Positions 1-8,748 are shown, numbered from the stretch's first letter. The stretch: 64,000 bases of DNA from Leptospira sp. WS60.C2 (GCF_040833955.1 NZ_CP162133.1:1510001-1574000), one strand, 5' to 3'. Translations and numbers: made by a program. The notes: generated by a model not told the origin, from the letters alone.

Positions 1-681
1 ATTTGCCATGGATCTTTAAAGAAACAGCGAAATCAGAAGATATATTCATACAAGCCTACCTTAAATGAATTTTTGAAACGATATGATGATAAGTCTAAAG
101 ACACAAAAGCTGGAATGATTGGTGAGTTACTTACTCATATTGTAATTCCTACAATATTCCCAAATTTAAAAGTAGCTAGCCCACTTTTCAATCTGGAAGA
201 AACAAGTGTTAAAAAAGGCTTTGATATTATTTATTTTGATGAAAAGATACACACTTGGCTAACTGAAGTTAAATCGACTAATTCGCAAATGTCGGATATT
301 ACAAAAATTTCTAAAGGATTGCTAGGATTGGGTTATCGCGATCTAAAAAAAAGAGCACTAAAAAAAAATCAAACTATTTGGCACAATGCTGTAAATTCAG
401 CAACCAGTGCTTTAATTCAAAATGATACAAAGGATGCTTTTTTGAAAATACTCGATGATTATCTAAACAATTCAACTTCAATTAATGTGAAGAATGACCT
501 AAATATTATCATATCAGGTGTAATCTTTAATAAAATTAAAAATAACATAAACATTGATAAAGTAAGTTTAAGGAGAGGAAAATATGAAAATGAAAAGAAA
601 TTTCAAGCAATCGTCAGTATTACAATAAAAAAAAAGGTTTTCAGGGAAATTGAAAAGTTTCTTCGCGAAGAATCTAGATGA
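1..681 (+). CDS. hamA: Hachiman defence protein HamA (DUF1837), 5' end cut by window
   Basis: The frame is open from base 1 with no stop, so an apparent start at 73 is internal and the true N-terminus lies before the window; about 226 residues are visible. They match the DUF1837/HamA pattern: a GMIGE segment, then GFDIIYFD and WLTEVKS, which give the D and E-x-K of a PD-(D/E)xK-like nuclease core. In Hachiman, HamA is the nuclease effector held in check by the helicase HamB and released on phage infection (family knowledge). The stop overlaps the hamB start (ATGATG at 678-683), so the two are translationally coupled. The identification rests on the core motifs together with the adjacent helicase; the missing N-terminus cannot be assessed. 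Confidence 0.8.
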   Translation: MCHGSLKKQRNQKIYSYKPTLNEFLKRYDDKSKDTKAGMIGELLTHIVIPTIFPNLKVASPLFNLEETSVKKGFDIIYFDEKIHTWLTEVKSTNSQMSDITKISKGLLGLGYRDLKKRALKKNQTIWHNAVNSATSALIQNDTKDAFLKILDDYLNNSTSINVKNDLNIIISGVIFNKIKNNINIDKVSLRRGKYENEKKFQAIVSITIKKKVFREIEKFLREESR

Positions 682-3128
682 TGTCTGAATTAACAATAAA
701 TATCATAAGAAAATCCAGATTTCAGGAAATTTATTCCAAATTATTCACTGAGGAAATAAATGAAGAATCCGAGTTTCAATCAATATTAACAATCGGACTA
801 CTTTTCCTAAATTCAGACAATTACTTAATCTCTCAACTAGGCTATAGAATTTTGATTAGGTATTCTATACTTAGCAAAAATACAATTCCGTTATATGAGG
901 TTAGTTCAGCATTAAATTTTACTCCAATAAACAAGCTACTTGAAAATAAAATATCTGATTTTGAAACAGCCGATAGCTTTTACAAAACTTTTTTATCTTC
1001 ATCCTTTGAGTTTTTTAGAGATAAAGATACATATTTAACAGCTGAACAATTAAATTTAAAGAATTTTTACATTGAAAAAATTAATCAATCGCTAGCGATA
1101 GTTGCACCTACCTCATATGGAAAATCCGAATTAATAATTTCTACTATTTCTTTAAGTCCCAAGAAAAACATATGTATATTAGTCCCTACCAAGGCTCTTC
1201 TTGCACAAATCAAAAGTAGGATCATTTCTTCGAAGGATTTTAAACAAAGTCATAAAGTAATAACTCATCCTGATTCATATAAAAAAATAGATCTGAAATA
1301 TGTCGCAATTTTTACTCAGGAAAGGTTGATTCAGTTTTTGGAAACATATAAGGAGTTTAGGTTTGATATTATTGTAATTGATGAAGCCCATAATTTATTG
1401 GAAAGGAATGATAGAAGCGAAACGCTATCCTTAGCTCTAGCTCTCCTAGAAAAAAGAAACAAGAGTTCTATCTTCAAATTTCTTACACCCTTTTTAGTTG
1501 ATTCAAATAATTTGCAAATATATAATACAAATTATTCCCTAATTGAATATAAAATAAATGAAAAAGTAAAAATAGAAAAGTATTATTTGATTGATTTCAA
1601 TAAAAACGGAAATTTAAAAATATATGATCAATTTTTGGATTGTTTTTTTGCCCTAGATAAAAGTTTCGATGACTACTTCCAGTTTTTGAAATCAAAGAGT
1701 TCGAAAAAGAATATAATTTATTTTAATGTTCCTTCGGATATTGAGAATTTTGCAGAGGCTTTAGTCGATACAATTCCCAAAGTCTCTAATGAGGAGATAG
1801 AGAAAGCATGCAAAGATCTTGCAAGGTTTATACACAAAGAATATAATTTAATTAAAGCGTTGGAAACTGGGATTGTTTACCATCATGGATCAGTACCAGA
1901 TTCAATTCGTCTATATGTAGAAAATCTATATTCAAAAATTACTGACATCAAATACATCGTGACAAGCAGTACATTATTGGAGGGAGTTAATATACCTGGA
2001 GAAAGCCTTTTTTTATTCGACTATCAAAAAGGAAGGCGAAAATTGACGGCTTCTCAAATGAAAAATTTGGTAGGTCGAGTATGCAGGTTTCGCGAAATTT
2101 TCCATGCTAAGAATGGTGATATAAAGATGCTTGAGCCTTCTATTTATTTAATTGGATCAAAATATACCCGAAAAGGTGCAAATTTGGAAAAATTTTATAA
2201 AGATACCGTTAAGGTGGATAAAAAGATTACTGACGATCTTGAGAATATTTTACTGAATAATGCGAGATTATCTAGCAAAGATGCAATTGAAAAAGAAAAG
2301 TTAAATGAATTTTTTTATAATTTAGATCCTGATGGAGAAAGAATCGAAGGTGTTAATTATTCCAATACATTGATTGGACGATATTGTTTTGAAAACAATA
2401 TACATGAAATCGAAATTCTACAAAATGAAGAAAATATTAAGGAACAAGCTGAAAGGTTTACAAATTTAGGATATAAAGTTGGAAATCCAAAAGAATTGTT
2501 AGAAGCAATAAGTCTTATTTTTATTCCTTTCATAAAAGAAAATGATAAAAATTTGAATATACTTCGATTAAAACAAAATGGTGCATTGAAGTTTTATTCA
2601 TTATTTTTAAATTGGAAAATTCAAGCAATGCCATACAAATTAATGATCCGCAATTTTCTTAATTATTGGCGACGAATCGAGAAAAACAGCGAAGAAATAT
2701 TGGTATACGTAGGAAAGTGGGGTGATACTAGGAAAGACAATGCGAACGTCGAGCATTGGGTGCGAATTTCAGAAAAGACTTATCGCGAAAGGGTTAATTT
2801 AGCAATAGTAAAAATTAAGGAGGAGCAAGATTTTGTAGATAATAAACTTTTTAAATTTATCGAAGTATTATATAAAATGCAAATAATTGAAGAGGATTTT
2901 TATTTAAAAATTAAATACGGAACTTCGGATAAAGTTAAAATTATATTAATTAAGAATGGAATTAGTTTGGCTTTAGCAAGTTTGCTTTCGAGCGTCGAAT
3001 ATTTTAGTTTTGTTGATATAGACTTTATAACAGAAAGTTTGAAAATTTCTCCTCAAATTGTAGGAATTATGGAAAACAGAAACGTTAATGAAATTTTAAT
3101 TTTTGAAGTAAAGATGAATTTGGGATAA
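678..3128 (+). CDS. hamB: Hachiman defence helicase HamB
   Basis: This is an 816-residue superfamily 2 helicase of Ski2-like type. Walker A is APTSYGKS at about residues 143-150 and the DEAH box (IDEAHN) is at about 234-239. A TSSTLLEGVNIPG segment near 440 and QMKNLVGRVCRF near 460-471 are motifs V and VI. The C-terminal third has no motif I recognise. In Hachiman systems HamB surveys DNA and controls the HamA nuclease (established family knowledge). It begins inside the last codons of hamA and no third gene follows on the same strand, which fits the two-gene architecture. Codon use is strongly AT-biased like the rest of the island. Confidence 0.85.
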   Translation: MMSELTINIIRKSRFQEIYSKLFTEEINEESEFQSILTIGLLFLNSDNYLISQLGYRILIRYSILSKNTIPLYEVSSALNFTPINKLLENKISDFETADSFYKTFLSSSFEFFRDKDTYLTAEQLNLKNFYIEKINQSLAIVAPTSYGKSELIISTISLSPKKNICILVPTKALLAQIKSRIISSKDFKQSHKVITHPDSYKKIDLKYVAIFTQERLIQFLETYKEFRFDIIVIDEAHNLLERNDRSETLSLALALLEKRNKSSIFKFLTPFLVDSNNLQIYNTNYSLIEYKINEKVKIEKYYLIDFNKNGNLKIYDQFLDCFFALDKSFDDYFQFLKSKSSKKNIIYFNVPSDIENFAEALVDTIPKVSNEEIEKACKDLARFIHKEYNLIKALETGIVYHHGSVPDSIRLYVENLYSKITDIKYIVTSSTLLEGVNIPGESLFLFDYQKGRRKLTASQMKNLVGRVCRFREIFHAKNGDIKMLEPSIYLIGSKYTRKGANLEKFYKDTVKVDKKITDDLENILLNNARLSSKDAIEKEKLNEFFYNLDPDGERIEGVNYSNTLIGRYCFENNIHEIEILQNEENIKEQAERFTNLGYKVGNPKELLEAISLIFIPFIKENDKNLNILRLKQNGALKFYSLFLNWKIQAMPYKLMIRNFLNYWRRIEKNSEEILVYVGKWGDTRKDNANVEHWVRISEKTYRERVNLAIVKIKEEQDFVDNKLFKFIEVLYKMQIIEEDFYLKIKYGTSDKVKIILIKNGISLALASLLSSVEYFSFVDIDFITESLKISPQIVGIMENRNVNEILIFEVKMNLG

Positions 3129-3382
3129 ACTTTGAAAGGAATTTAATTTTCCTTCAATCAAATAATCAGTAGATTTCTTGAAGTAATGGAAGTGTTAGAT
3201 TCTCTTAATATCTTATATTCTCATGAAAAAAATATCTTATTTAAGTTTATCATTGAAATTTTTTCAATTAGGTTTATCAAAACGATGGATTTTTTTTATT
3301 AAAAGATTCTTTCATTGTTACTCTCTCTGATTTTAACCGATGAGGGGGAAGGGGATTTCGAGTGAAATTTCTTGTAATTTTT

Positions 3383-4480
3383 TTAATTTTGGATTCTTAT
3401 ACTATATTTTAATTCCTGAAACAAATTATTTACGAAATCTTTTATTGAATCATTGTGATGGCAATAGTAAATTCTTACACCGTAGCTATGACATAGCTTT
3501 GATTTCCTATTGTCCCTTTTGATTTGCTCTTTGAAAGTTTTCTTTCCTCCGAAGTAAGCGATGGGTTTAACGTGCTGTTCCCCCTGGTATTCGATGGCAA
3601 ATTTCTCATCTCTCAATTCAAAGTAAAAATCTAGTTCGAGACCACCTAGCCAATTAGGTCGATACCATCGCTTTATTTTTGAAGGATCGATTATTTTGGT
3701 TAGCTCCTTATATAAGGTATGTTCCTGCACATTTCCTTCTCCAATTCGCCGATAACCCAATTTTTCTCTCAGTTGGTTTTCTGTTTCTCGTAGACAGTCT
3801 TTTATTTTTTCTCTTAAAAAGAGGTAGTGGAAATGTTTGTTATGTTCATAAGAATCAAGTTTTGGTGCTAGATATTCGTCTTCTTTGAATTCAAGTGCGT
3901 AATGATTAATTAAAGGAATTCTATATTGCGATTTGTATTTGGGGAGGTTCTTTTTGAGGATTTTTATGAAATCATCAATATTACTGATTACAATTTCCGA
4001 AAGGGGGTAGTGGTTTTTAAATGAAAATAAAAATACCTTGTAATCGATATCTTGTCTTTTTTTCGACTGCTTTTTTATAAAAGAAAATCCAACTATATTT
4101 AAAGAATTTAGACCTACCTTGCCTTTATTTAAAATATATTTGAAAAGATAGTCTTCCCAAAGTTTATTTTTAAAGTAAGGTTTTAAAGTCCTAAAAACGT
4201 GATAGATAAATTCTTCTTTTGGTGAAAGCTCAAATTTTCTCAGGTAAATATTGAAAGAGTTTATTTGTATATATACTAATTGATTGTTCCAGGATATATT
4301 TTCTGGAATGTTTTCGGGTTTAATTCTGTATTCGTTGATTTTGTAAAATACAGTGCTGAATTCATCTTTGGTATTAGAAGCTGATAATTGATATTTGAAT
4401 TTTGATTTGATCTGATCTAACTTTTGTTTTTGAGAGTAGTTTTCGATAAGAATACCCTGATTAAAATTTATTTTTATCCG
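3383..4480 (-). CDS. PD-(D/E)xK nuclease-domain protein with no canonical start codon
   Basis: Reading the minus strand, the frame is open from the stop at 4483-4481 to the stop at 3383, about 365 codons, but I find no ATG, GTG or TTG in the first 240; the first is a TTG at 3760. The unstarted part reads like protein, not noise. The C-terminal 125 residues form a recognisable nuclease domain: GEG, PNWLGGLELDFYFE, then AIEYQGEQH, YFGGKKTFK and a basic RDNRKSKLC segment, as in Vsr-like domains fused to many proteins. A strong promoter lies just upstream (4544-4515). Either translation begins at a rare codon (ATA at 4477 or 4471, ATT at 4453, ATC at 4447), or the start was lost, or there is a frame error. 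The N-terminal two thirds is unrecognised. The location beside Hachiman suggests defence, which is inference. Confidence 0.6.
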   Translation of the reverse strand, partial: RIKINFNQGILIENYSQKQKLDQIKSKFKYQLSASNTKDEFSTVFYKINEYRIKPENIPENISWNNQLVYIQINSFNIYLRKFELSPKEEFIYHVFRTLKPYFKNKLWEDYLFKYILNKGKVGLNSLNIVGFSFIKKQSKKRQDIDYKVFLFSFKNHYPLSEIVISNIDDFIKILKKNLPKYKSQYRIPLINHYALEFKEDEYLAPKLDSYEHNKHFHYLFLREKIKDCLRETENQLREKLGYRRIGEGNVQEHTLYKELTKIIDPSKIKRWYRPNWLGGLELDFYFELRDEKFAIEYQGEQHVKPIAYFGGKKTFKEQIKRDNRKSKLCHSYGVRIYYCHHNDSIKDFVNNLFQELKYSIRIQN

Positions 4481-4514
4481 CTATGGTCTATATTGGCTGA
4501 CAAGTAGGATAGGG

Positions 4515-4544
4515 ATAATATCAGGTTAATAGACTTTTTGTCAA
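4515..4544 (-). promoter_or_regulatory. Sigma-70-type promoter for the start-less nuclease frame
   Basis: On the minus strand a perfect -35 TTGACA (4544-4539) is followed after 18 bases by TATTAT (4520-4515), a 5/6 match to the -10 consensus. Transcription would begin near 4508, about 30 bases before the open frame starts at 4480, leaving a very short leader. Seen directly; activity is inferred. Confidence 0.55.
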
Positions 4545-4687
4545 GTTTTTGATTTAATAGATTTTTTTTGTTCGAACTAGAATTCCTCTAAGGTTTTTTA
4601 AATTTATTAAGCAATGGGAATCAAAGTCATATATCTGTCCTTATTGTTTTGATAAAAACCTGATCCAATGATTATATCTTGGTTCGG

Positions 4688-5635
4688 TTATAATAGATGG
4701 TAAATTTTATCCGAATACTTGGTCGATTCTAGATTGCTTATTATTGATAGTAATTGATCATTTGAAATAATATCCAAAGGATCTTTGAATTTAACAATTA
4801 TATTCACTATCTGTTTTGATGGTAAATATGAGCCTAAATAATTTGAAGTATCTTCTCTCTTTGTTTCATCAATTTCTAGTTTACCTCCTCCAGCATTGTA
4901 GATATGATATTCTTTACCATCTTTAGGCATTATCTTTCTGGCTTTAGTTTCTAAGTCGTGTTTATTGATGACGTTAATCAAATAAAGGTTTTTTGTAATT
5001 AGTGACACAACTTCTCCATAAATTGGGGTTTGGTTTTTGTAATACTCAATATGATTGTCTTTATCAATTTCTGATACTAAATCTCCTACATTTAATTCTA
5101 CTTTAGATAACATCGGTCTTAGTTTCTTAAGATTCATATTTGATTTTTTGGATTCTAATATAAGTTTTTGTAAGATAACTAATGTATGTTCCCTTAAGTT
5201 TTTGTTTCTTTCTAAAAGTAGTCTGTATTTTCTTTCGTAGAAATTTACTTTTGTATCTAGATTTACGCTTTCGCTAAAATTATCGATTAAGGAAATTAAA
5301 TAATCTTTTCCTTTTTGGGAAATTCTATATATAACATCTCCTAAGTTATGAAATATATTGGGAATTATTATCATTGAAAAGAAAGGTAGCCAGAAATCAA
5401 AAGACCAAAAGTGGAAACTGACAACAAAGGTATTGATTGCCTCTTTTTTATGCAATGAATATTCTTCTCCAAGTCCGACTAGGAGGGTCATTATACTTTG
5501 AAAATTATAAAAAAAGAAGGAAAAAATAAAAGTTCCGATGTAAGGATGATTTAATCTTTCACTTAGAAAACCAAATAAGACTTTTTTTGTTTCTTCTGTT
5601 TCATCAGGTTTTGGTTGTTTTTCATCATTTGTCAT
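4688..5635 (-). CDS. Two-helix membrane protein of unknown function, island-encoded
   Basis: This 315-residue protein starts at ATG 5635 with a good ribosome site (GAGAGG about 6 bases upstream). After a charged N-terminal tail (about 1-20) comes LFGFLSERLNHPYIGTF, leading into a hydrophobic helix near residues 34-53 and a second at about 80-97. A charged, coiled-coil-prone stretch follows (about 125-185), then a C-terminal domain rich in beta-prone segments. The 'ERL-x-HP-x-x-GTF' N-terminus recalls a group of uncharacterised two-helix bacterial proteins, but I cannot assign a family. It is transcribed toward the nuclease frame, about 200 bases away, which has its own promoter. A role as a membrane-acting defence effector is possible but unsupported. 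Confidence 0.7.
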   Translation of the reverse strand: MTNDEKQPKPDETEETKKVLFGFLSERLNHPYIGTFIFSFFFYNFQSIMTLLVGLGEEYSLHKKEAINTFVVSFHFWSFDFWLPFFSMIIIPNIFHNLGDVIYRISQKGKDYLISLIDNFSESVNLDTKVNFYERKYRLLLERNKNLREHTLVILQKLILESKKSNMNLKKLRPMLSKVELNVGDLVSEIDKDNHIEYYKNQTPIYGEVVSLITKNLYLINVINKHDLETKARKIMPKDGKEYHIYNAGGGKLEIDETKREDTSNYLGSYLPSKQIVNIIVKFKDPLDIISNDQLLSIISNLESTKYSDKIYHLL

Positions 5636-6142
5636 TTAGAACCTCTCAAGGGCAGGAAATGATAGGATTATTAATTCTTGATGCTATAACCTAACATTTC
5701 GCAAAGAATGTCTATTTTTTATTATAATGTAAACCTTGCTGAAAATCCAAAGATTCATTTTAAGCAACTTGAATTTTTACCGCAAGCTTTTAGCTAGAAT
5801 GCCTTAGTCAATGAAACCAACACATAACGTTTAAGTTAATCGAAAATAATGATTTTAATCTAGTTTAAAATCTTCAACTCCCTATGAAGATAATTCTATC
5901 TTTACCGTAGATTGACAGTTAATGAGTAAGTTGAATATGATCTGGGTAAATATTGTTTTTAATGTCCATAAATTGGTTTCAAATTTAATGCTATAACTAG
6001 GGTAAAATGTACAAATCGTATGTTTAGTGCAATACGGGCGTGTAGTTTTTTTGCTAAAGGTAATCAAATGAGTAGTGGAATTTGAGGCAAAGGCTCTCAA
6101 ACATCTTGACTTAATCATCTTTCTAATTAAGAAATTTAATAT
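5636..6142. other. Island spacer without a convincing gene
   Basis: About 500 AT-rich bases lie between the divergently transcribed membrane protein and transposase. A short 78-codon minus-strand frame (6118-5882) has no recognisable domain and is not supported. The only signal I see is a promoter-like pair on the plus strand at 5912-5941. I could not find convincing terminal inverted repeats for the transposase here. Confidence 0.5.
5912..5941 (+). promoter_or_regulatory. Candidate promoter upstream of the transposase
   Basis: TTGACA (5912-5917) is followed after 18 bases by TATGAT (5936-5941, 5/6 consensus). It points toward the transposase start at 6143, leaving a leader of about 195 bases. 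In AT-rich DNA such pairs can arise by chance, so this is tentative. Confidence 0.35.
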
Positions 6143-7537
6143 ATGTCTAGTTCTGAATTAGCTGAAAAAAGGATTAAAAATCGAATTGCAGTGAACACTA
6201 CAGAAATTAAGGTATCTAGGTCTAAAAAGACAAGAGGAATATCTACAGCTAACACAAAAGCCTCATCTCCAAAGCCCTCAAGAGTAACTAATCAGGACAC
6301 TAACAAGAGCGTCAAAGGAGTAGGTAGCTCCAATTGCAATAACCAGTCTTCCCGCCAATCAGAACCTTCAGAAACTAATGTCCTGACAAGATTTTCTTAT
6401 ACGCACACTTACAAAAAGACCTTATTTAACAAAAGTCTGGACACTTTTTTTCTTATGAAGTCCTTAACACTTCTTAACGCTCTTTATCCTAAGTCCTGTA
6501 ACTGCTCTAAGCCTAATCTAGTTTTCCTTAAAGTTAAGAACCGTCCCTCAATGGCTAGGTGTTCTAACTGTCATAAACAAGTATCCATTACCGCCAATAC
6601 CCCATTCCAAGGATACCAGTCTAACCTTGCCTATATATCCTACATTATTTGGGATATGGTGAATCAATACCCTAAGGTTATGACTTCTAAAGAAATTTCT
6701 CGTAAGTTAAATCTTTCTTACCGTACATCCTATTACTTAAAGAAGAGAATCCAAATTATATTCTCACAGCTAAATGATAAACTAAGAAAGGAGCTATTTG
6801 AGGAGCTTAAAAACACTGAAAATACTGATCAAAAGCCTATTGCTGTAGCTGATAGTGTAGTTCTGTTTTCTGCCTCATTAAAAGCAAATAAGTACCGAAG
6901 CAGGCGATACAAAACGGGAACGGCTTCCATATATCTCTCTAATAATCTCCAGGGTCGCCAAGTTGGGTGTTTGGTTCATACTATTGGCATCAATCACGGA
7001 ATGACGTTCTACAAATCAATACCATTAAATAATCAGCATTACCTAGAAAATGATCTTAACGAGAAGATACCTAAGAATGTGACCCTGTATACAGATGAAG
7101 GTTATACGTTTCTTTGGGACAGACCTAATCATAAAATGGTGAATCACTCTAAAAAATCAAAAGATCCTAGGTATAACCTAAGTCGTGATAGGTGGGTGAC
7201 TAGGGAAGGCGTCTCCAATAATGGAGCAGAATCTAGGAATAACATCCTAAAGCAGTCTTTCCGAAGCTATGGGTATATATCTCCACGCTGGAGTCAACTT
7301 TACCTAAATGAGCTAAGCTTCTTATCTAACCTTAAGTTCAAACCTGAGTTGAGGAATCTTCTGAGTTTGGGAGATGATGCTTTTGTGTTAGAGGTAAACA
7401 GGAGCGGATTGGTGCCCCAGGAGGGAATCGAACCCCCACTGTCGGTTCCGAAGACCGATGTTCTATCCGTTGAACTACCAGGGCATGGTGATGGGATGTA
7501 TTGTCAGGATAAAGGGACCCTGTCTTCGGGCAAATGA
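6143..7537 (+). CDS. IS1595/ISXO2-type transposase, 3' end read through tRNA-Arg
   Basis: The 464-residue frame has a Ser/Lys/Asn-rich N-terminal extension (about 1-95), then a four-cysteine zinc ribbon (CNCSKPN to CSNCHKQVS, about 118-150). A helix-turn-helix-like stretch (about 185-215) precedes a DDE-type core: AVADSV, the second acidic site LYTDEGYTF, and NGAESRNN near 372. This order is typical of IS1595-family enzymes. From about residue 425 the frame reads antisense through the tRNA-Arg gene and ends inside the 3' end of the next minus-strand gene, so the last 40 or so residues are not native transposase. The natural stop has been lost or the element is truncated at the tRNA. The N-terminal extension is longer than usual for the family. 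Activity is doubtful. Confidence 0.75.
   Translation: MSSSELAEKRIKNRIAVNTTEIKVSRSKKTRGISTANTKASSPKPSRVTNQDTNKSVKGVGSSNCNNQSSRQSEPSETNVLTRFSYTHTYKKTLFNKSLDTFFLMKSLTLLNALYPKSCNCSKPNLVFLKVKNRPSMARCSNCHKQVSITANTPFQGYQSNLAYISYIIWDMVNQYPKVMTSKEISRKLNLSYRTSYYLKKRIQIIFSQLNDKLRKELFEELKNTENTDQKPIAVADSVVLFSASLKANKYRSRRYKTGTASIYLSNNLQGRQVGCLVHTIGINHGMTFYKSIPLNNQHYLENDLNEKIPKNVTLYTDEGYTFLWDRPNHKMVNHSKKSKDPRYNLSRDRWVTREGVSNNGAESRNNILKQSFRSYGYISPRWSQLYLNELSFLSNLKFKPELRNLLSLGDDAFVLEVNRSGLVPQEGIEPPLSVPKTDVLSVELPGHGDGMYCQDKGTLSSGK
7410..7484 (-). tRNA. tRNA-Arg (anticodon TCG)
   Basis: The minus strand folds as a full cloverleaf: acceptor GCCCTGG pairing with CTGGGGC, D arm GTTC/GAAC, anticodon stem TCGGT/ACCGA with loop CTTCGGA (anticodon TCG, reading CGA), and T arm with loop TTCGATT. 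CCA is encoded (7412-7410). Its 3' end borders the AT-rich island, making it the probable integration site. Confidence 0.92.
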
Positions 7538-8352
7538 TTTTTTGGAAAAGAAAGGCTCATTCGAACAATGTAAACAAGGAGTAGAATGGTCCAACCAACT
7601 AGAAAAAATCGTAAGAATAAAAAAACATAATAAATCGGTTTTGGTTTTCCCGGTATCAGAAAGATTGTGAGGTCATTGGCTTGGAGAATTTGTGAGCCAG
7701 GAATCTTCTTTCTGATCGTATCAAAATTTTTGCGAAAGTCTCCTAAACGTTCCGATGGGTCTAAACGAAAATCATTCGTATAGCGAAGGGATCCTTCGTC
7801 TCCAAAGGCATAAAAGTTAGATTCCCATCCTACAAAATCAAAAGGAACAGGAAAAGACCCAGGTGCATTTCTGATAAAGAAATAGATTGTGTCTCCTTCA
7901 TATACAAAAGATGGGATTTGTCCTTCCAGTCTGATTTTATTTTTACTGAATCCATCTTCGTAATAATCAGACCAGTCACCCCATTGGAAGAGTGTGTCTC
8001 GTTCTCCTTTCCATAAAAAACCTCCTAAATTTTTAAGATGTTCTAAGTCTTGTTCCAAAACCAAACGACTCTGTGGGTCTTTAAAAATGGTTTCCTTGTG
8101 GAGGGATCGTTCTCGAAGTAAGTTTTTTAAATGAATGCGTACGTTTCGAATCTCAGCTTGGTTCGTCTCTTGGATTCGTTTTCGAATTTCGATTTCTTCT
8201 TTTTGAAATGGATCTGCGAATACCACATCCGAAACAGTTTGTAAAAAATCTGTAATCGGATCGTTTGTCTCCCTTTTTCCAGGTGCATTGGCGAAGATCA
8301 TATCCTGAAGAGATATGAGAAAGACGAGGAAAAGAAAAAAATAGATTCTCAT
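7504..8352 (-). CDS. Hypothetical envelope protein with signal peptide and C-terminal helix
   Basis: I do not recognise the family. From ATG 8352 the protein is about 282 residues: a hydrophobic signal (MRIYFFLFLVFLISL), an Arg/Lys/Glu-rich helical segment (about 60-110), a Trp/Asp/Tyr-rich middle (WKGERDTLFQWGDWSDYYEDG) and a second hydrophobic helix near the C-terminus (about 245-265) followed by a short basic tail. It is probably an inner-membrane protein with a periplasmic middle domain. An upstream ATG at 8391 would add 13 residues and overlap the divergent HIT gene, so the inner start is preferred. The transposase frame overlaps its 3' end by 34 bases. The tRNA-Arg gene lies just downstream on the same strand. 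Confidence 0.7.
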   Translation of the reverse strand: MRIYFFLFLVFLISLQDMIFANAPGKRETNDPITDFLQTVSDVVFADPFQKEEIEIRKRIQETNQAEIRNVRIHLKNLLRERSLHKETIFKDPQSRLVLEQDLEHLKNLGGFLWKGERDTLFQWGDWSDYYEDGFSKNKIRLEGQIPSFVYEGDTIYFFIRNAPGSFPVPFDFVGWESNFYAFGDEGSLRYTNDFRLDPSERLGDFRKNFDTIRKKIPGSQILQANDLTIFLIPGKPKPIYYVFLFLRFFLVGWTILLLVYIVRMSLSFPKNHLPEDRVPLS

Positions 8353-8381
8353 CTCTTTCAGTATCGGCAAGATTGGGTGCA

Positions 8382-8741
8382 ATGATGACATGTCCTATCT
8401 GCCAAGCTCATAAAAATCCTACCGAGATCCTGTTTGAAAATGATTTTTGGATCCTTCGTAGAGCCAACCAAAACCTCGATGGTTACCTCTATTTAGAAAG
8501 CAAAAACCATGTGGAATCTTGGAGCCAATTACAATTGGAACAATTTGAATCTTATGGAAGAGCCTTACAAAAGGGAGCAGAAATCATCTACTCCTATCAT
8601 CCCGAGAAGATGTATATGACGGCAATTGCTGAAAAAGTCCCACATTTGCATGTTCATCTCATTCCTCGATACCATGGCCAATCTCCAGGGATTGACCATA
8701 TAGCAAAAGCCACAGGACCAGGTTTTCCAAAACCAATGTAA
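8382..8741 (+). CDS. HIT-family nucleotide hydrolase/transferase
   Basis: The 119-residue protein has the histidine-triad motif HLHVHLIPRY at about residues 88-97, with the central histidine as the nucleophile in family members that act on nucleoside phosphoramidates or dinucleotides. An N-terminal CPIC motif resembles the zinc-binding start seen in many HIT proteins. Two consecutive ATG codons (8382, 8385) are both plausible starts; an in-frame TTG at 8373 is less likely. The PPK2-like gene follows within 10 bases, so they may share a transcript. The exact substrate is unknown. Confidence 0.85.
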   Translation: MMTCPICQAHKNPTEILFENDFWILRRANQNLDGYLYLESKNHVESWSQLQLEQFESYGRALQKGAEIIYSYHPEKMYMTAIAEKVPHLHVHLIPRYHGQSPGIDHIAKATGPGFPKPM

Positions 8742-8748
8742 AAAAGGG

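Larger units (their letters stand above)
1..7409. mobile_element. AT-rich accessory island next to tRNA-Arg
   Basis: The segment up to the tRNA-Arg 3' end is much richer in A and T than the DNA after 7500, and it carries defence-type genes and a transposase instead of core genes. The tRNA lies on the minus strand, so its 3' end (7410) faces the island, the usual geometry when an element integrates at a tRNA 3' end. No integrase is visible here and the other boundary lies outside the window, so a second copy of the tRNA end cannot be sought. Island status is inferred from composition, gene content and the tRNA junction. Confidence 0.6.

Noticed and set aside
5690..5860. Integron-like attC site in the island spacer
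   Set aside because: TAACGTT-like letters occur but no paired core sites or integrase are visible.
5882..6118. A 78-codon minus-strand frame beside the transposase
   Set aside because: No recognisable domain, unusual residue mix and no clear ribosome site; likely chance in a spacer.
8373..8391. Alternative starts that make the HIT and membrane-protein genes overlap
   Set aside because: Inner ATG codons (8382 for HIT, 8352 for the minus-strand gene) give normal N-termini and no overlap.
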